DNA of 7,761 nt. Origin: Gammaproteobacteria bacterium (GTDB lineage: Bacteria; Pseudomonadota; Gammaproteobacteria; Burkholderiales; Burkholderiaceae_E). Positions 6,959-7,761 of this stretch are shown here, piece after piece. A program made the translations under genes and the position numbers. The notes under the pieces are model-generated. The model was not told the DNA's origin. It saw nothing but the letters and a program-made list of their open reading frames with translations, and did no database searches. Where the stretch lies: the NCBI GenBank assembly GCA_030425615.1, contig JAUIAI010000094.1:1-7761 (forward strand), written 5' to 3'. How positions within the stretch are numbered: position 1 is the stretch's first letter; every line of letters starts with the position of its first letter.

Positions 6959-7761
6959 CGCGACAGCCTCGGGTTGAGCACGTCGCGTGTCTGGTCGCCC
7001 ACCAGATTGATGACGACGATGGTCAGCAACAGCGCCACGCCCGGAAACACGCTGATCCAGTAAGCGCCCGAGAGCATGTACTCGAAGCCGTTGGCGATCA
7101 GCACGCCCAGAGACGGTTCGGTCTGGGGCAGCCCGACGCCCAGGAACGACAGCGTCGCTTCGAGCGAGATGGCATGCGCGGTCTGTACCGTTCCGACCAC
7201 GATGAGCGGCGCCAGACAGTTCGGCAGCACGTGGCGGAACATCATGCGCGTGCGCGACAACCCCAGCGAGCACGCCGCTTCCACGTACTCCTTGCCGCGC
7301 TCCACCAGTGCCGAGGCGCGTACCGTGCGCGCGTAATAGGCCCACTGCACGACGACCAGCGCCAGAATGATCTTGTCCATGCCCTTGCCGAGCGCGGCAA
7401 TCAGCATCAGCGCCACCAGCGAGGCCGGGAACGAGAGCTGAAGATCGACCAGTCGCATGATGAGCGCATCCGTGCGCCCGCCGGCGAACGCGGCGATCAG
7501 GCCGATCGCCATGCCGAGCACGAGCGCGATGACGCCCGAGAGCACGCCCACCGACAGCGAGATCCGCAGCCCGTAGACGATGGCCGAATACAGATCGCGG
7601 CCGGCGCCGTCCGAACCCAGCCACATGGTGTATCCCGCGAACGCCTGGCTGCCCGGCGGCTGCCGGCCGTCGAGGATATCCACCTGCGCAAGATCGTAGG
7701 GGTTCTGCGGCGCGAAGCAGGCCGCGAGCAGCGCGGCGAGGATCGACAGGACCAGCACGAC
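6955..7761 (-). CDS. Peptide-class ABC importer permease, DppC/OppC-like, N-terminus truncated
   Basis: The inner-membrane permease subunit of the importer. 268 residues are visible and the frame runs off the window edge; DppC-type proteins usually have another 20-30 residues before the first membrane helix, so the true start is probably just beyond 7761. The fragment opens inside helix 1 (about 1-17), then has a periplasmic loop with LGSDGAGRDLYSAIVYG, and further helices near 69-92, 108-124, 131-146, 184-204 and 234-255. The cytoplasmic EAA loop that contacts the ATPases is clear at 160-180 (VEAACSLGLSR then MFRHVLP). The C-terminus has the family block SFLGVGLPQTEPSLG and GDQTRDVLNPRL. Its stop overlaps the next start (GTGA). 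A DppB-like partner and a solute-binding protein gene should lie upstream, outside the window. Confidence 0.93.
   Translation of the reverse strand, partial: VVLVLSILAALLAACFAPQNPYDLAQVDILDGRQPPGSQAFAGYTMWLGSDGAGRDLYSAIVYGLRISLSVGVLSGVIALVLGMAIGLIAAFAGGRTDALIMRLVDLQLSFPASLVALMLIAALGKGMDKIILALVVVQWAYYARTVRASALVERGKEYVEAACSLGLSRTRMMFRHVLPNCLAPLIVVGTVQTAHAISLEATLSFLGVGLPQTEPSLGVLIANGFEYMLSGAYWISVFPGVALLLTIVVINLVGDQTRDVLNPRLSR

Noticed and set aside
6005..7063. A 352-codon + strand frame opposite the DppD-like gene and permease end
   Set aside because: It has no family motifs and lies opposite Walker A, signature and Walker B motifs in the other strand's frame.
6959..7624. N-terminal extension of the DppD-like frame beyond 6958, as a possible fusion protein
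   Set aside because: The extension is an arginine- and alanine-rich out-of-frame reading of the permease gene; the GTG at 6958 with GAGG upstream and the 4-nt overlap give the proper start.

Overview
The window is a GC-rich, gene-dense stretch of bacterial chromosome, by eye well above 60% GC, with strong G/C preference at third codon positions. Protein styles (Dpp/Opp-type importer, YeaE-like aldo/keto reductase, CaiB/BaiF CoA-transferase, PhzF and SMP-30 proteins) fit a high-GC proteobacterium, probably beta- or gammaproteobacterial. That placement is inferred from remembered family similarity, not from a search. I see no tRNA, rRNA, CRISPR array, insertion sequence or phage gene, and base composition looks even throughout.

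Layout: two gene blocks face each other. The left block (+ strand, 1-2956) holds a 5'-truncated family III CoA-transferase, a PhzF-family isomerase overlapping it by 1 nt (TGATG), and after a 70-nt gap with a strong GC hairpin, an SMP-30/gluconolactonase-family hydrolase. The right block (- strand, 7761 down to 3094) holds, in transcription order, a truncated DppC-like permease, a DppD-like ATPase, a DppF-like ATPase, an N-formylglutamate amidohydrolase-family enzyme and a YeaE-like aldo/keto reductase. The first four genes are joined by three successive 4-nt start/stop overlaps (GTGA, GTGA, ATGA). The reductase is set apart by 81 nt and has its own ribosome binding site and a weak promoter candidate. 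The two blocks converge on a 137-nt spacer (2957-3093).

Function: the right block reads as an uptake-and-processing operon. A peptide-class ABC importer (solute-binding protein and second permease presumably beyond 7761) brings in a substrate, and the coupled amidohydrolase could cleave an N-formyl or related amide from it. The left block looks like catabolism of a carboxylic acid: CoA transfer, a PhzF-type isomerisation or related step, and lactone or ester hydrolysis. Substrates cannot be read from sequence. Nothing here is a clearly undescribed system; the most interesting points are the coupling of the importer to the amidohydrolase outside any visible histidine-utilisation context, and the hairpin after the PhzF gene.
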